Below, piece by piece: positions 17,054 to 26,027 of a stretch of DNA of 64,000 bases; positions within the stretch are counted from its first letter, which is position 1; each line of letters starts with the position of its first letter. The position numbers were made by a program, and so were the translations under genes. Under the pieces are notes generated by a model. That model was not told where the DNA came from. It saw only the letters and a program-made list of their open reading frames with translations, and searched no databases. This DNA is from JAKZVK01 sp965261065 (GTDB taxonomy: Bacteria > Acidobacteriota > Terriglobia > Bryobacterales > UBA6623): assembly GCA_965261065.1 (NCBI GenBank), contig OZ253444.1, positions 7,316,001-7,380,000 on the forward strand. Reading direction: 5' to 3'.

Positions 17054-18461
17054 AGTCACCGCGCCGCTTATGAGCCGGCGCCATGCGTTACGGACCATGG
17101 CCAACGGCTTTGGCATGTTAGGGCTGGCCCACATGCTGGGTTCGACGGCGGCCGGTGGCGACCGTTCACCGTTGGCGCCCAAGAAACCCCACTTTGCCCC
17201 GCGCGCAAAACATGTCATCTTCCTGTTTCTGAACGGCGGAGTCTCGCATATCGACTCGTTCGACCCAAAGCCGGCGCTGGCGAAGTACAACGGCCAACCC
17301 AGCCCGGTCGGCAATTTGAAAACCGAACGCAAAACCGGAAACCTGCTGGCTTCGCCGTTCCGATTCCAACACTATGGCCAGAGCGGCATCGAGGTCAGCG
17401 AACTCTTCCCGCGCATCGCCGGACACATCGATGACCTCTGCGTGATTCGTTCGATGGTCACCGACATCCCGAATCACCCGCCGGCGCTCCTGATGATGAA
17501 CAACGGCAGCAGCCGGCTCGGAACGCCGTCGTGGGGTGCGTGGACCACCTACGGGCTTGGTACCGAAAACCAGAACCTTCCGGGTTTCGTGATCCTATGT
17601 CCGGGCAAGCCGACGCCCGTCGGAGCGGAGTTGTGGAGCTCGGCGTTCCTGCCCGGCGTGCATCAGGGAACGCACATCCAAAACGACGGCAGGGCGACCT
17701 GTCCGGACGAACTGATCCCCTATTTGCGCAACAGCAAGCACGACTCCGCCGAACAGCACCGTCAGCTCGAGTTGCTCCGCATGCTCAACGAAGAGCATTC
17801 TTCGCAGCGGGAGGGCGAGGCGGAACTGGAAGCCTCGATCCAGTCGATGGAGATCGCCTATCGCATGCAGGCCGAGGCGATGGACGCCTTCGATATCCGG
17901 CAGGAACCGGAGAAGGTTCGCGAACGCTATGGCGACGGTGACTTCGCCCGTGGTTGCCTGCTCGCGCGGCGGCTGGTGGAACGTGGTGTGCGCACGGTCC
18001 AGGTTTACTACGAGGCCAAGGAGCCATGGGACCATCACGAGGACATCATGATGCACCAGAAGCTGGCCCCGTCCGCCGACCAGCCGATCGCGGCCCTGCT
18101 GGGGGAACTCAAGGCCTCGGGACTGCTGGAGGAAACACTGGTCCTGATCGGGGGCGAGTTCGGCCGCACGCCGACCGCCGAGGTCAGCGTGCGGCAATTC
18201 CTGCAGAACGGCCGCGACCACAACCCCTACGGCTTCTCGATGCTGCTCGCCGGAGGGGGCGTGAAAGGCGGCCTGGCCTACGGAGCCACCGATGAATTCG
18301 GCTGGCGCGCCACCGAAAACCCCGTCCACGTGCATGACCTGCACGCCACGATGCTGCATTTGCTCGGGTTCGACCACACCCGGCTCACCTATCACCACTC
18401 GGGCCGCGACTTCCGGCTTACGGATGTCGCCGGCAACGTGGTTCAAGACATCCTGGCGTGA
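17031..18461 (+). CDS. DUF1501 protein with Tat signal
   Basis: 476-aa member of the alkaline-phosphatase/sulfatase-like DUF1501 superfamily. The N-terminus has a twin-arginine stretch SRRHALRTMANGFG. Domain landmarks are VIFLFLNGGVSHIDSFDPKP (metal-site region), WGAWTTYGLGTENQNLPGFV, GGEFGRTP and NPVHVHDLHATMLHLLGFDHTRLTYHHSGRDFRLTDV. It starts inside the upstream DUF1553 gene (23-bp overlap). A later ATG at 17070, just before SRRH, is also possible. The pair probably forms one exported functional unit. The substrate is unknown. Confidence 0.85.
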   Translation: MSFSMSSRVTAPLMSRRHALRTMANGFGMLGLAHMLGSTAAGGDRSPLAPKKPHFAPRAKHVIFLFLNGGVSHIDSFDPKPALAKYNGQPSPVGNLKTERKTGNLLASPFRFQHYGQSGIEVSELFPRIAGHIDDLCVIRSMVTDIPNHPPALLMMNNGSSRLGTPSWGAWTTYGLGTENQNLPGFVILCPGKPTPVGAELWSSAFLPGVHQGTHIQNDGRATCPDELIPYLRNSKHDSAEQHRQLELLRMLNEEHSSQREGEAELEASIQSMEIAYRMQAEAMDAFDIRQEPEKVRERYGDGDFARGCLLARRLVERGVRTVQVYYEAKEPWDHHEDIMMHQKLAPSADQPIAALLGELKASGLLEETLVLIGGEFGRTPTAEVSVRQFLQNGRDHNPYGFSMLLAGGGVKGGLAYGATDEFGWRATENPVHVHDLHATMLHLLGFDHTRLTYHHSGRDFRLTDVAGNVVQDILA

Positions 18462-18516
18462 CGGGCCGCGGCCGCGATTCGGCTACACTGTGCGGGCAGG
18501 TGTCCTAGGAGGTTGA

Positions 18517-19974
18517 ATGCAGATGCAACGGAAACTGATTGCGCTCGTGATCTTGGCTTGCGCCACTCTGACGCTTTCGTGCGGCCAGGGACCGACGTTT
18601 CAAGCAGGGGCCGCTACAGCCGACATCACGCCGACCGACTGGCCTCTAGCGCTGATTGGCTCCTTCAGCTTTCGGCCGGCCACGAGCGCCCACGACCCGC
18701 TGAACGTTCGCGCGTTGGTGCTCGACGACGGTACGACCCGCTTGGCGATCGCCGTTGTCGACAGTTGCTATGTGCCGCGAGATATTCTCGACGCCGCGAA
18801 AGAGCAAGCAGCGCAACAGACCGGGATTCCGACGGACAAGATGCTGGTCTCGGCCACACACACGCACAGCGCCCCGCCGGCGAGGCCGGGCTTGGGCCCG
18901 AAGGGTCCTGAAACCGCGGAGCGAACGGCGAAGGAGACGAAGTACTCCCAACAACTGATTGACGGAATCGCAGCAGCCATTACGCAGGCCGATGAACGGC
19001 GGGCGCCGGCGGAGATCGGGTGGGGCGTCACCGAGCTGCCCGACGAGGTTTTCAACCGGCGCTGGTTCATGAAAGAGGGGACGATCGCCCCCGACCCGTT
19101 TGGGGGCACGACGGATCGCGTCAAGATGAACCCGGGGCGGGCGAGCGACAACCTGATGCGTCCGGCGGGACAAACGGACCCGGAGATCAGCGTCGTGTCG
19201 GTGAGAACGGTTGACGGGCGTCCGCTGGCGCTGCTGGCGAACTATTCGCTGCACTACGTCGGTGGGATTCCGGGCGGGCAAGTGTCGGCGGATTACTTCG
19301 GCGAGTTCGCCAAGCTGATTAGCAAGCGCCTCGCCGAGGACGGGGCGGATGAAAACTTCGTAGGCATCCTTTCCAACGGCACCAGTGGAGACATCAACAA
19401 CATCAACTTCACGAAGCCGCGAGTTGCGCGAGAACCCTTCGAGAAGATTCGTCTCGTCGCCGACAAAGTCGCCGACAAGGCCCACGAGGCGTATCAGGCG
19501 ATCGAGCACCGCGACTCGCTGGAACTGGCAATGGCGGAGCGGGAGATCACGCTCGATATGAGGAAGCCGACGGCCGAGGGCTACGAGAAGGCGAAGCAGG
19601 TGCTGGCAACCGAGGATGAGTCAACGCTGCCTCGCCGGGCCAAGCCCTACGCCCGGCGGGCGATCCGACTCTACGAGGGACCGGACACCACCGACATCAA
19701 ACTGCAGGCCGTCCGGATCGGCGACCTTGGCATCACAGCTGTGCCGTTTGAGACTTTTGTCGAGATCGGGTTGAAGCTCAAGAGCGTGAGTCCCCTGCGG
19801 CCCACCTTCACGATTGAGCTTGCCAATGGAGCGAACGGCTACCTGCCCACCCCCGAGCAGCACGAATGGGGCGGCTACGAAACGTGGTTGGGCACGAACC
19901 GGGTGGAGAAGCAAGCGTCGGTGAAGATTACCGAGACGCTGTTGGAGTTGTTGCAAACGGTCGCTGGTGATTGA
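18517..19974 (+). CDS. Neutral/alkaline ceramidase-like lipoprotein
   Basis: 485-aa protein with a lipobox (CATLTLSCGQG, lipid Cys about 22) and AGGAGG 4 nt before ATG 18517. The body opens with the family's typical AGAATADITPTDWPL block. It then has a strand/His motif (LVSATHTHSAPPA), ANYSLHYVGG with a metal-type His, and SNGTSGDINN, all typical of the N-terminal domain of the neutral ceramidase superfamily. It is much shorter than true ceramidases (about 650-750 aa). It may be a general hydrolase of exported substrates rather than a ceramidase. It lies 55 bp after the DUF1501 gene on the same strand. Confidence 0.75.
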   Translation: MQMQRKLIALVILACATLTLSCGQGPTFQAGAATADITPTDWPLALIGSFSFRPATSAHDPLNVRALVLDDGTTRLAIAVVDSCYVPRDILDAAKEQAAQQTGIPTDKMLVSATHTHSAPPARPGLGPKGPETAERTAKETKYSQQLIDGIAAAITQADERRAPAEIGWGVTELPDEVFNRRWFMKEGTIAPDPFGGTTDRVKMNPGRASDNLMRPAGQTDPEISVVSVRTVDGRPLALLANYSLHYVGGIPGGQVSADYFGEFAKLISKRLAEDGADENFVGILSNGTSGDINNINFTKPRVAREPFEKIRLVADKVADKAHEAYQAIEHRDSLELAMAEREITLDMRKPTAEGYEKAKQVLATEDESTLPRRAKPYARRAIRLYEGPDTTDIKLQAVRIGDLGITAVPFETFVEIGLKLKSVSPLRPTFTIELANGANGYLPTPEQHEWGGYETWLGTNRVEKQASVKITETLLELLQTVAGD

Positions 19975-20230
19975 ATGCTTTAGCCTTGCTAGGCGATGTA
20001 CTCAACCAGGATTTCCATTTTGGCCCTGGCACGGCCACAGTATACACCCGCTCCGCTCCGAACAGCACGTCCTTTCACGCTGAACCCTGCACATCACCTC
20101 TGCTGGTAGTCGCCAGAGCTGGTTCGACCGCTCACAGTCGTGATTGAGCGGCTTGAACGGCGCTCCGGCCGACACTGCTCCTTGCGAAACCTTTTGGAGC
20201 CAAAAGCTGTTGATCCTCACTCCGGCAATG

Positions 20231-21574
20231 CTACCCACTCGGCAGCGGCAGCGCCCAGATCTTGTGCAGCATGTCGCCGAACAGCCGCCGGTTCAGATGT
20301 CCCTCCGCCAATAAGAGCCAGTAATACCGCGCGTGCTTGACCAGCCGACCGCCGGTCTTCATCAACCTGTGTTGCAAGCTCGTCAGCGACCAACGCTTGA
20401 TTCGCTGCGGAAGCCCCAGCCGCCGCCAAAGATTGCCCAGGTTGTAGGCCAGCACGCTCAGTTGCAACCGCACTTCGTTGGCCCGAAATCGATGGCACGA
20501 CAATCGCGTCCAGTGCGTCGCCTGCTTGCCTTCCTTGATCCACTGTTCCGCCGTGCCGCGCTTGTTGTAGAAGCGCACCACCGAGCGGCTCGGCAAGCTC
20601 ATGCTCGTCACGATGAATCCGACGCGCGGGAACAGCTCGCCCTGGTGATGCTCGACCTTAGCGACGATCCGCCTCGCCTGCGACCAACTCTCCGCCTGAT
20701 AGCGAAAACTCTTGTAGCGCACCAAGGGCTTGCGGGAAGGCCTTCCCGGCGGGCGAAACAGGATGTCTTCGATCTCCAGCTCCAAGCTCTTGTTGGCCGG
20801 AATGCGAATGGCGTACTGTACTCCGCGTTCCTCCGAAGCCTCATAAACTTCCGGCTTCGCAAAGGCCGCATCGCCCCGGAAGGCGACCTGCTTGCCCGCA
20901 GCCTGTTGGCGCTCGATCTCCTGCAACAAGAGCTCATCCCAGTCCTCGGCGCTGTGCACGTTGCCTGGACGCAGCTTGGCAGCGAGGCAATCACCATGAC
21001 CGTTGAACAAAAGCAACGGGTGGTAGCAGACCGACTCGAAGTGTCCGTTGTAGGCACTGCCTTCCTGTTGGCCATGGACCGGACTCTCGGTGGAGTCCAG
21101 GTCCAGAACGACCCGCTCGGCGTCGTCGAACGCTTCCGCTTGCCCGACCAGCTCTCGGTTCAGCGCCATCAGCCCCAGCAGGTTCTCTTCGCTCGCCAGC
21201 ATCTCCGTCTCGAAGCCGTGCAGCGTCGAGGTCAAGGCCGCACCGCGATCCCAGATCTTCTGCGAACCGATCAGCCGAAACGTCGGATCGATCGAAACCC
21301 GCTCGGCGTCGTTGAGGTCCTCGTAGCCGGCGAGTCGGCTGTAAACCGACTGCCGCAACAGATCAGCGAGCGTGAACTGCTTGTTTGTGCCTTGCCGGGA
21401 GTCGCTGAGATGCTCGTCAATCAGTTCTCCGAGACCGAGCCGTTCGTCCAGTTCGCGAACCAAAATCAGGCCACCGTCGGAAGTGACGTGCGATCCCTGG
21501 AAATCGACTTTGAGAAGTCCATTGAAACTTAGCTGGAATGGCTTGGTTTGTTTTTCACCCAGCTGGGTATCCAC
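20231..21574 (-). CDS. IS1380-family transposase, start codon split by an IS1595 insertion
   Basis: 447-aa DDE transposase. Motifs are SDGGLILVRELDERLGLGELI, LDLDSTESPVHGQQEG (first Asp), FRGDAAFAKPEVYE (second Asp) and the C-terminal YNKRGTAEQWIKEGKQ with catalytic Glu, all IS1380 features. The native start ATG-GGT-GAA was cut: IS1595 copy A duplicated TGGGTGAA, leaving the A of ATG on the far side (22601). The frame now opens at a GTG inside the IS1595 terminal repeat. Translation is therefore doubtful, although the catalytic region is intact. The outer ends of this IS1380 element could not be resolved; its 5' flank lies somewhere in about 22593-22680. Confidence 0.85.
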   Translation of the reverse strand: MDTQLGEKQTKPFQLSFNGLLKVDFQGSHVTSDGGLILVRELDERLGLGELIDEHLSDSRQGTNKQFTLADLLRQSVYSRLAGYEDLNDAERVSIDPTFRLIGSQKIWDRGAALTSTLHGFETEMLASEENLLGLMALNRELVGQAEAFDDAERVVLDLDSTESPVHGQQEGSAYNGHFESVCYHPLLLFNGHGDCLAAKLRPGNVHSAEDWDELLLQEIERQQAAGKQVAFRGDAAFAKPEVYEASEERGVQYAIRIPANKSLELEIEDILFRPPGRPSRKPLVRYKSFRYQAESWSQARRIVAKVEHHQGELFPRVGFIVTSMSLPSRSVVRFYNKRGTAEQWIKEGKQATHWTRLSCHRFRANEVRLQLSVLAYNLGNLWRRLGLPQRIKRWSLTSLQHRLMKTGGRLVKHARYYWLLLAEGHLNRRLFGDMLHKIWALPLPSG

Positions 21575-22592
21575 TTGACTCAGGTGACCCCAAGATGTAG
21601 TGTAGGGCCTGGTGGAGGATTACCCGCGCGACCAACTCGAATTCGAGTCTCACTTTGCAAGCGAGGAGGCTTGCCGCGACTATCTGTTCGCCTTGCGCTG
21701 GCCAGAGGGTTTCCGCTGTCCAAGGTGTGGGCATGAGCGCGCTTGGCCGGTGCGCAAAGTGTGGTTCGAATGCGCTCGCTGCGGGCGGCAAACCTCCGTC
21801 ACCGTCGGCACGATCTTTCAAGACACACGCAAGCCGCTGCGGCTGTGGTTCCGGGCGATGTGGACCATCACCACGCAGAAGAATGGGGCCAGCGCCCTGG
21901 GTCTACAGCGCGTTCTGGGACTGGGCAGTTACCAAACCGCCTGGCCTTGGATGCACAAGCTGAGGCGAGCGATGGTGCGCCCGGGGCGGGAGCGATTGAC
22001 GGGCCTCGTCGAGGTCGATGAGACCTACTGGGGCGCTGAAGAAGAAGGGGTAATCGGCCGGCAGACCGAGCGTAAAGCGTTGATTGCAGTCGCCGCGGAA
22101 GAGAGAGGCACCGGGCTGGGGCGCATCCGCATGCAGCGCGTTCAGAACGCCTCGGCGGCCAGTTTGATGCCCTTCGTCGAGGAGTCGGTCGAGCCGGGCA
22201 GCGTGGTTGTTACCGGCAACTGGTCGGACTACGATCCGCTCAAGAAGAAGGACTACCAGCGTCGTATCATCTCGATTAACAACCGCCGCGAGCAGGCCTC
22301 GCAGCTACTGCCGAGGGTGCACTTGGCGATCTCGCTACTCAAGCGCTGGATGCTGGGCACGCATCAGGGGGCGGTCAGCCACGAGCATCTGGACTACTAT
22401 CTCGACGAGTTCGTGTTCCGCTTCAATCGGCGCAGATCACGCAGTCGGGGCAAGCTCTTCTACCGCCTTGTGCAGCAGGCCATGGCGGTGGAGCCGACGC
22501 CGTACCGCTCGATCGTCGCCGATTGGGACGCTAAGACGCTGTGAGCTCAACTACAAGATGTTGGGGTCACCTGAGTCAAGTGGATACCCGGC
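21562..22592 (+). mobile_element. IS1595-family insertion sequence, copy A
   Basis: 1031 bp. Terminal inverted repeats begin GCYGGGTATCCACTTG and run about 30 bp. An 8-bp target duplication TTCACCCA is at 21554-21561 and 22593-22600. It is inserted exactly at the start codon of the IS1380 transposase. Copies B (23174) and C (60283) have the same length. Confidence 0.93.
21612..22544 (+). CDS. IS1595-family transposase, copy A (catalytic Asp changed)
   Basis: 310-aa ISXO2-like transposase. It has an N-terminal zinc ribbon (CPRCG...CARCG), a DDE domain with VEVDETYWGAEEE (first Asp), and a C-terminal HLDYYLDEFVFRFNRR block. At the second Asp, copies B and C read TDNWSGYD but this copy reads TGNWSDYD, so the catalytic Asp is Gly. 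It also has VTVGT where the others have VTAGT. Probably inactive. The start is GTG. Confidence 0.92.
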   Translation: MEDYPRDQLEFESHFASEEACRDYLFALRWPEGFRCPRCGHERAWPVRKVWFECARCGRQTSVTVGTIFQDTRKPLRLWFRAMWTITTQKNGASALGLQRVLGLGSYQTAWPWMHKLRRAMVRPGRERLTGLVEVDETYWGAEEEGVIGRQTERKALIAVAAEERGTGLGRIRMQRVQNASAASLMPFVEESVEPGSVVVTGNWSDYDPLKKKDYQRRIISINNRREQASQLLPRVHLAISLLKRWMLGTHQGAVSHEHLDYYLDEFVFRFNRRRSRSRGKLFYRLVQQAMAVEPTPYRSIVADWDAKTL

Positions 22593-22652
22593 TTCACCCA
22601 TTGGGTGTTGGCCTCCATGGCGTCCTCATCGGGCTCTAGCCCCTATGAATAA

Positions 22653-23173
22653 AGACGCTCAAGGCCGCTGGAAGGTCGGGATGCCAAACATCAAATTGAA
22701 AATGCGGGCTCAATACTACAGACGCTGATTGGTCGTCTCGACAGCTCGGCCATAGCCGGAACGAATGTGATTCGTTGGGGCGCTCCAATACCGTCGTTCG
22801 GAGATGTGTCGAACTCGCGGGTAGCTACGCTGGGGCTGAACCCGAGCAATCGCGAGTTTGTAGATACATCGAATAACGAGCTTCAGGGGGGTTCGCGTCG
22901 ATTCCACACCCTCGGGTCGCTCGGTGTTCGATCATGGGCAGAAGTCGACACTCGACATCTGGACACCATTCTGGATTCGTGCCGGTCATATTTTCGTGGT
23001 AATCCGTACGCATGGTTCAAGCGGCTGGACCGAGTGATTTCGGGCACAAAGGCCTCCTACTACCACCCATCGGAGGGGGCATGCCACCTTGATTTGGTTC
23101 CCTTTGCGACTGAGTGCAAATGGACTCGGCTGACTGCGAAGCAGCGTTCATCGCTTCTGGCTATTTCGGGTGA
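22653..23173 (+). pseudogene. 5' part of an unknown gene (possible UDG-fold protein) interrupted by IS1595 copy B
   Basis: Coherent open frame from after the stop at 22650 to the IS1595 copy B target site. GTG at 22767 is one possible start, but the reading stays protein-like upstream (SILQTLIGRLDSSAIAG). The true start may have been lost to the IS1380 insertion on its left. The segment VATLGLNPSNREF followed later by ACHLDLVPFATECKWT loosely resembles the first motif of the uracil-DNA-glycosylase superfamily. This is a weak inference. It continues in frame at 24213 once the IS and one target copy are removed. Confidence 0.72.
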
Positions 23174-24204
23174 GCCGGGTATCCACTTGACTCAGGTGAC
23201 CCCAACATCTTGTAGTTGGGCTCACAGCGTCTTAGCGTCCCAATCGGCGACGATCGAGCGGTACGGCGTCGGCTCCACCGCCATGGCCTGCTGCACAAGG
23301 CGGTAGAAGAGCTTGCCCCGACTGCGTGATCTGCGCCGATTGAAGCGGAACACGAACTCGTCGAGATAGTAGTCCAGATGCTCGTGGCTGACCGCCCCCT
23401 GATGCGTGCCCAGCATCCAGCGCTTGAGTAGCGAGATCGCCAAGTGCACCCTCGGCAGTAGCTGCGAGGCCTGCTCGCGGCGGTTGTTAATCGAGATGAT
23501 ACGACGCTGGTAGTCCTTCTTCTTGAGCGGATCGTAGCCCGACCAGTTGTCGGTAACAACCACGCTGCCCGGCTCGACCGACTCCTCGACGAAGGGCATC
23601 AAACTGGCCGCCGAGGCGTTCTGAACGCGCTGCATGCGGATGCGCCCCAGCCCGGTGCCTCTCTCTTCCGCGGCGACTGCAATCAACGCTTTACGCTCGG
23701 TCTGCCGGCCGATTACCCCTTCTTCTTCAGCGCCCCAGTAGGTCTCATCGACCTCGACGAGGCCCGTCAATCGCTCCCGCCCCGGGCGCACCATCGCTCG
23801 CCTCAGCTTGTGCATCCAAGGCCAGGCGGTTTGGTAACTGCCCAGTCCCAGAACGCGCTGTAGACCCAGGGCGCTGGCCCCATTCTTCTGCGTGGTGATG
23901 GTCCACATCGCCCGGAACCACAGCCGCAGCGGCTTGCGTGTGTCTTGAAAGATCGTGCCGGCGGTGACGGAGGTTTGCCGCCCGCAGCGAGCGCATTCGA
24001 GCCACACTTTGCGCACCGGCCAAGCGCGCTCATGCCCACACCTTGGACAGCGGAAATCCTCTGGCCAGCGCAAGGCGAACAGATAGTCGCGGCAAGCCTC
24101 CTCGCTCGCAAAGTGAGACTCGAATTCGAGTTGGTCGCGCGGGTAATCCTCCACCAGGCCCTACACTACATCTTGGGGTCACCTGAGTCAAGTGGATACC
24201 CAGC
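23174..24204 (-). mobile_element. IS1595-family insertion sequence, copy B
   Basis: 1031 bp with the same terminal repeats as copy A but opposite orientation. An 8-bp target duplication TCGGGTGA is at 23166-23173 and 24205-24212. It splits the gene at 22653-24537. Copies A and B each have their own matching duplication, so they inserted independently and are not the ends of one composite transposon. Confidence 0.93.
23222..24154 (-). CDS. IS1595-family transposase, copy B
   Basis: 310-aa ISXO2-like transposase with an intact second catalytic Asp block (TDNWSGYD), zinc ribbon and first-Asp block VEVDETYWG. Apart from a few substitutions (for example WPEDF, KVWLE) it equals copies A and C. The start is GTG at 24154. 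Likely functional. Confidence 0.92.
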   Translation of the reverse strand: MEDYPRDQLEFESHFASEEACRDYLFALRWPEDFRCPRCGHERAWPVRKVWLECARCGRQTSVTAGTIFQDTRKPLRLWFRAMWTITTQKNGASALGLQRVLGLGSYQTAWPWMHKLRRAMVRPGRERLTGLVEVDETYWGAEEEGVIGRQTERKALIAVAAEERGTGLGRIRMQRVQNASAASLMPFVEESVEPGSVVVTDNWSGYDPLKKKDYQRRIISINNRREQASQLLPRVHLAISLLKRWMLGTHQGAVSHEHLDYYLDEFVFRFNRRRSRSRGKLFYRLVQQAMAVEPTPYRSIVADWDAKTL

Positions 24205-24212
24205 TCGGGTGA

Positions 24213-24537
24213 TAGTCTGGGTCTCCTCCTTCGAGACTCTCCCGTAAGGGTATTGATCCTCAACGGAAGGGCTGTAGTGGAGCAGTTTCAGAATGTCTCT
24301 GGCACTCGCTTGCAGAGTGAGGTGATGCCGGGTTGGTCGCTCCGCCGGAAATCAAGGGCGGATGTGGCCGGCATTGCCTACATAGGAGTAGTGAATCGTC
24401 TGCTGGAGGTCAACTTGCGGCACGACATCGTAGTCCTTGGATTCAATCACAATCTTCAGAGCAGTTTCGGCGTGACCACGGAGGTCATCCATGCCATCGG
24501 GAACTGGATCACGCAAGCTGCGGGCGTATCACGCTGA
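24213..24537 (+). pseudogene. 3' part of the gene interrupted by IS1595 copy B
   Basis: Removing 23174-24212 joins ATT-TCG-GGT-GA to T-AGT-CTG and restores one frame to a TGA at 24535-24537. The 108 added residues include VRVLILNGRAVVEQF and HDIVVLGFNHNLQSSFGVTTEV and end ITQAAGVSR. The rebuilt protein is 243 aa from GTG 22767, or up to about 281 aa. The LILNGR strand and a late His-containing loop (GFNHNL) would fit a UDG-like fold, but this is only a resemblance. The target gene was apparently intact when the IS arrived. Confidence 0.72.
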
Positions 24538-24572
24538 TGCTGGTCTTCACTACATCCGAGCACTGCCAGCCA

Positions 24573-26000
24573 TCAGGCAAACAGCGCGTCGACGACATGG
24601 CCGTGCACATCCGTCAGCCGGCGCTCGATGCCGTTGTGATAGTAGGTGAGGCGCTTGTGGTCGATGCCCATTAGGTGCAGCGCCGTGGCGTGGTAGTCGT
24701 AAATCGTCACGGGATTCTCCGCCGGCCGATAGCCGACATCATCGGAAGCGCCATAGGCGCACCCCGGCTTGAGGCCTGCTCCCGCCATCCAGCAGGTAAA
24801 AACATCGGGATGGTGGTCGCGGCCCAGGCTGCCGCCCTGCGCGACCGGCGTGCGGCCAAACTCGGTGACGCCCATTACCAGCGTGTCGTCAAGCAAGCCG
24901 CGGCCCGCCAGATCTTGCAGCAGTCCAGCCACGGGCTGGTCGTACTCCTGAGCCATCTCGGTATGGTTCTTCTCGAGCCTCGAGTGAGCATCCCAACTCT
25001 TCGCGGGACCGCCATGGAAAATCTGAACGGCCCGCACACCGCGCTCGAGTAAGCGGCGCGCCAGCAAGCATTGGCGTCCAAGCCGATCGGTCTGTTCACC
25101 ATCGACACCATACAGTCGCCGCGTGGCCGGGCTTTCCCGGTCGAGGTCGCTGATCTCGGGGACGCTGACCTGCATCCGCGCTGCCAGCTCATAAGAGCGC
25201 AGGCGCGCCTCGAGCGTACTGTCGCCGGGATGTTCGTGCTGGTATCGCTCATTCATGCGCCTGAGCCATGCGAGGCTTGCATCGCGCTGTGGCGGTGAGA
25301 CCTCGTCGGGCGTTGCTAAATCCGGCACGGGTTGGCCGGACGTACGGAACGCCGTCCCCTGACACGACGCCGGCAGGAACGAAGCGGACCACTGTAGAGG
25401 TCCGCCCCAGGGCACCGAGCGCGGATCCGGCAACACCACAAACGCAGGCAGATTCTCGTTCGCCGTTCCCAACCCATAGGTGATCCAGGAGCCCATGCTG
25501 GGGAAGCCGCTCAGCGTAAAGCCTGTGTTCATCTGGGCAACCGCGGGCATGTGATTGGCGCTCTTCGCGACCATCGAGCGGATGAAAGTAAGCTTGTCGG
25601 CACAACCGGCCAAGTGGGGCAACAAGTTGCTGACCCACAACCCGCTCGCGCCGCGCCGCTCGAAAGCGAACGGACCCTTGTAAAGGTTCCCCTCCTGCCC
25701 GAAGAAGGTCTGGATGTCAAAGGGCTGACCGTTGCGGGCGACAAGCTCGGGCTTGTAGTCGAAGGTATCGAGGTGGCTCATGCCCCCGACGGCAAACACC
25801 TGCACAACGCGCTTCGCTTTCGGTTCGAAATGTGGGTTCCTGGCGGACAGCGGCGAGGCGGAGTCACCCGTCGCGGCGACTGCCTCGCGCTGCAGAAGCC
25901 CAGACAGTGCCACCCACCCGAAACCAGCCCCGGCATCGAGCAGAAAACGCCGACGCAGAAGAAGGTTAGGTTCGCGTTGCATCGTTGCCGAGTTGCGCAT
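24573..26000 (-). CDS. DUF1501 protein, second copy
   Basis: 475 aa from ATG 26000; a GTG at 26012 would add four residues. A Tat-like N-terminus (LLRRRFLLDAGAGFGW) precedes the DUF1501 fold: VVQVFAVGGMSHLDTFDYKP, WITYGLGTANENLPAFVVLPDP, MGVTEFGRTP, and the end NPVTIYDYHATALHLMGIDHKRLTYYHNG. It follows the DUF1549/DUF1553 gene on the minus strand by 27 nt, the same pairing as at 14-18 kb. It is clearly diverged from the 17031 copy and not a recent duplicate. Confidence 0.87.
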   Translation of the reverse strand: MRNSATMQREPNLLLRRRFLLDAGAGFGWVALSGLLQREAVAATGDSASPLSARNPHFEPKAKRVVQVFAVGGMSHLDTFDYKPELVARNGQPFDIQTFFGQEGNLYKGPFAFERRGASGLWVSNLLPHLAGCADKLTFIRSMVAKSANHMPAVAQMNTGFTLSGFPSMGSWITYGLGTANENLPAFVVLPDPRSVPWGGPLQWSASFLPASCQGTAFRTSGQPVPDLATPDEVSPPQRDASLAWLRRMNERYQHEHPGDSTLEARLRSYELAARMQVSVPEISDLDRESPATRRLYGVDGEQTDRLGRQCLLARRLLERGVRAVQIFHGGPAKSWDAHSRLEKNHTEMAQEYDQPVAGLLQDLAGRGLLDDTLVMGVTEFGRTPVAQGGSLGRDHHPDVFTCWMAGAGLKPGCAYGASDDVGYRPAENPVTIYDYHATALHLMGIDHKRLTYYHNGIERRLTDVHGHVVDALFA

Positions 26001-26027
26001 CTGCTCGTCCACCGGTTCAACCGCTCG

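Noticed and set aside
22767..23306. Reading the broken gene as a complete 179-aa protein
   Set aside because: Its last about 45 codons run into IS1595 copy B and read the IS backwards; the true continuation lies at 24213-24537.
21562..24204. Composite transposon formed by IS1595 copies A and B around the broken gene
   Set aside because: Each copy has its own matching 8-bp duplication, so they inserted separately and the segment between them was already in place.
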